Source: Bdellovibrionales bacterium Ga0074137
Lineage (GTDB): Bacteria > Bdellovibrionota > Bdellovibrionia > Bdellovibrionales > JAMPXM01
Reading direction: 5' to 3'
DNA: 64,000 nt
Assembly: GCA_001464715.1 (NCBI GenBank)
Contig: LNDT01000030.1
Location: forward strand, 248,001 to 312,000
The notes beneath the pieces were generated by a model. The model did not search any database. It saw nothing but the letters and a program-made list of their open reading frames with translations, and was not told the DNA's origin. Shown in pieces: positions 62,391 through 64,000 of the stretch (position 1 is its first letter; every line of letters starts with the position of its first letter). The translations under genes were made by a program, and so were the position numbers.

Positions 62391-63307
62391 GAAACGAACT
62401 TTGTAATTCTCTAATTGAGCAGGCTTCTAATCCTTCAATGATTTTCCTGACAGGCGATCTTGGATTCATGGCGCTTGAGCCGCTTCAGGAGAAGCTCGGT
62501 GAGCGATTTTTAAATGCAGGTGTCGCAGAACAGAACATGATGTCAGTGGGTGCCGCGTTGGCGAAGGATGGCTGGCAGCCGTGGTGCTACAGTATAGCCC
62601 CCTTTTGTTTCGCCCGGCCATTTGAGCAAATTCGGAACGATATCTGCCTTCACGATCTGCCGGTGAAGCTACTTAGTAATGGCGGGGGCTACGGCTATGG
62701 CGTCATGGGCCCAACCCATCATGCTGTTGAAGATTACGGAGTCATGCTTGCGCTGCCGAACATGAAAGTCTTTGTGCCATGTTTCAATGAGGATGTTGCG
62801 CCGACGACTTTGGCCGCTTCACTTTGGAATCATCCGTCTTATGTCAGACTCGGTCGCGGGGAACTTCCAGTCGGTGAAGTAGCGCCTAAGTACGAGCCTT
62901 GGAGGCAGGTGACGCGAGGAAGTGGGGCGGTTGTCGTGGCCGTCGGTCCGCTTGGCGGCGTCGCGTGGTCCACGCTTCGCGACCTTTCTGATGCCGAACG
63001 GCCGGACCTGTGGATCCTCTCTGAGCTTCCGATTCTTGATACGCTCATTCCTCAAGAAATACTCTCAAGATTAAACGCGGGAGCTCGTCTCGTGGTTATT
63101 GAAGAACACGTCACACACGGAAGCGCCGGAGCACTGCTTGTCTATGCACTAACAAATCTTGGAGTAAGCGTGCGAGGGTTCAAACATCTTGCTGCGAAAA
63201 GCCTTTCGGTTGGGGCCTACGGCTCCCAGCAGTTTTTGAGAGCGCGATCTGGTCTTTCACCTGAGCACATTAAATCCGCAGTTGTTTCGAGTGGAGCTGG
63301 CAAATGA
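62387..63307 (+). CDS. transketolase, C-terminal (pyrimidine-binding) subunit, module 2
   Basis: 306 residues. FLNAGVAEQNMMSVGAALAK has the catalytic Glu; GGGYGYGVMGPTHHAVEDYG has the substrate-phosphate/His region; YVRLGRGELPVGE, VIEEHVTHGSAGALLVYAL follow. It begins 4 bp inside the N-terminal gene and overlaps the next epimerase by 4 bp (ATGA). The order transketolase N, C, then short-chain dehydrogenase recalls module 1, where rfbH lies between, so a repeated functional unit is likely. Confidence 0.92.
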   Translation: MRNELCNSLIEQASNPSMIFLTGDLGFMALEPLQEKLGERFLNAGVAEQNMMSVGAALAKDGWQPWCYSIAPFCFARPFEQIRNDICLHDLPVKLLSNGGGYGYGVMGPTHHAVEDYGVMLALPNMKVFVPCFNEDVAPTTLAASLWNHPSYVRLGRGELPVGEVAPKYEPWRQVTRGSGAVVVAVGPLGGVAWSTLRDLSDAERPDLWILSELPILDTLIPQEILSRLNAGARLVVIEEHVTHGSAGALLVYALTNLGVSVRGFKHLAAKSLSVGAYGSQQFLRARSGLSPEHIKSAVVSSGAGK

Positions 63308-64000
63308 CGAAGAGTGAAATTCACGCACTTCGGGGCCCGATCATCGTCTTAGGTGCGGCAGGATTCGTCGGAGCAAATTTATTTTTAAAACTACAAGCAG
63401 AGCGTAACGACGTCTTTGCGATCGTTCGCAATGCGGAAGCCTGGCGCTTGGAAGGTGTAATTCCAGAGCGTATTCTGCAAGTCGACATCACGGATACTTC
63501 GGCAGTCACAAATCTGATAAATTCAACCCAGCCTCAGACGGTTTTTGATTGTGTTGCCTACGGTGCTTATTCGTTCGAAGAAAATGCGGCGCTTATTCAT
63601 CGCACGAATTTTACAGCGCTCGTTGATATGATTGAAATGTTGGTGGGAAAACCGTTCGCCGCGTTTGTTCACGCGGGAAGTTCTTCGGAATACGGATTGA
63701 ATTGCACGCGCCCCAGGGAAGATGCGGAACTGAGACCGAATGGGCACTATGCAGTTAGTAAAGCGGCGATGGCGCATTACATTCACTACACAGGCGTCAT
63801 TCGTGGATTTCCGATCGTCAATTTGCGGCTCTATTCGGTTTATGGCCCCCTCGAAGACACATCCCGATTAATGCCGAATCTCGTAGCAAAGGGACTTGCC
63901 GGAGATTACCCGCCGCTGGTCAGTGAAGACACTTGCCGTGACTTTATTTATATCGATGACGTCTGCGACGCTTTTGTTCAGGCGGCTCTGCGAATGCATC
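63304..64000 (+). CDS. NAD-dependent sugar epimerase/dehydratase, 3' end off the window
   Basis: At least 232 codons, open to the right edge. Loop IVLGAAGFVGANLFLKL at about residues 14-30, FDCVAYGAYS, Ser of HAGSSSEYGL, catalytic pair in HYAVSKAAMAHYI, LRLYSVYGPLED and CRDFIYIDDVCDAF. Complete N-terminal cofactor and active-site parts; the substrate-binding tail is cut. Coupled to transketolase module 2, it may reduce or epimerise the transketolase product. Confidence 0.88.
   Translation, partial: MTKSEIHALRGPIIVLGAAGFVGANLFLKLQAERNDVFAIVRNAEAWRLEGVIPERILQVDITDTSAVTNLINSTQPQTVFDCVAYGAYSFEENAALIHRTNFTALVDMIEMLVGKPFAAFVHAGSSSEYGLNCTRPREDAELRPNGHYAVSKAAMAHYIHYTGVIRGFPIVNLRLYSVYGPLEDTSRLMPNLVAKGLAGDYPPLVSEDTCRDFIYIDDVCDAFVQAALRMH

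Noticed and set aside
1-64000. CRISPR array, rRNA operon or prophage
   Set aside because: No regularly spaced repeats, no rRNA-like conserved blocks and no phage structural or integrase gene were seen on either strand.

Overview
The window reads as a chromosomal stretch of a Gram-negative bacterium with roughly half G+C and very dense gene packing (many ATGA, GTGA and TGATG start/stop overlaps). It most resembles a Bdellovibrio-type predatory deltaproteobacterium: it carries an HNH protein of the kind common in those genomes, several secreted proteins without recognisable families, an NtrC-type regulator and a very large cell-surface polysaccharide locus. The species cannot be fixed from the sequence alone. 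I see no rRNA, tRNA, CRISPR array, transposase or phage gene.

Bases 1-17,700 are mostly housekeeping and regulatory. They hold a partial thiolase, purD, two small secreted proteins, an HNH endonuclease, two further exported or anchored proteins, a methyltransferase-like protein and a GNAT acetyltransferase. These are followed by a sigma-54 response regulator and a PAS/GAF histidine kinase with a strongly degenerate ATPase domain, a HAD phosphatase, a MpaA-like murein peptide amidase, and the amino-sugar genes glmU and glmS. A 28-bp perfect inverted repeat follows glmS, then a lipoprotein gene.

Bases 17,749-64,000 are an O-antigen/capsule biosynthesis region that runs off the right edge. Plus-strand block A (17.7-29.6 kb) has manC, gmd and colD, the start of a GDP-colitose-type pathway. 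It also holds a split transketolase, the iron-sulfur dehydratase RfbH and two related sugar epimerases, one of which has lost its NAD-binding loop. Minus-strand block B (29.6-41.3 kb) has a toxin-antitoxin pair, an epimerase, the probable colC, an O-antigen polymerase/ligase, glycosyltransferases (including a GT10 fucosyltransferase-like enzyme), a Wzx-like flippase, rfbG and rfbF for CDP-glucose chemistry, and a WcaJ-like initiating transferase. Plus-strand block C (41.5-51.0 kb) has wbpA, wbpB, wbpD, two asparagine-synthetase-type amidotransferases, a WbpI-like epimerase, a glycosyltransferase and a second WbpD-like acyltransferase, which suggests an amidated 2,3-diamino-uronic acid. The rest (51-64 kb) has more glycosyltransferases, tandem epimerase paralogues, a Wzm/Wzt ABC exporter, two methyltransferases and a second split transketolase followed by another epimerase.

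Together the genes predict a heteropolysaccharide, or two of them, containing one GDP-linked and one CDP-linked 3,6-dideoxyhexose, an amidated diamino-uronic acid and possibly branched sugars made by transketolase addition to 4-keto sugars. The most novel-looking items are the two transketolase modules, the epimerase lacking its dinucleotide loop, a nucleotidyltransferase fused to a CopG-type antitoxin-like tail behind a 16-bp palindrome, and the kinase with eroded ATP-binding boxes.
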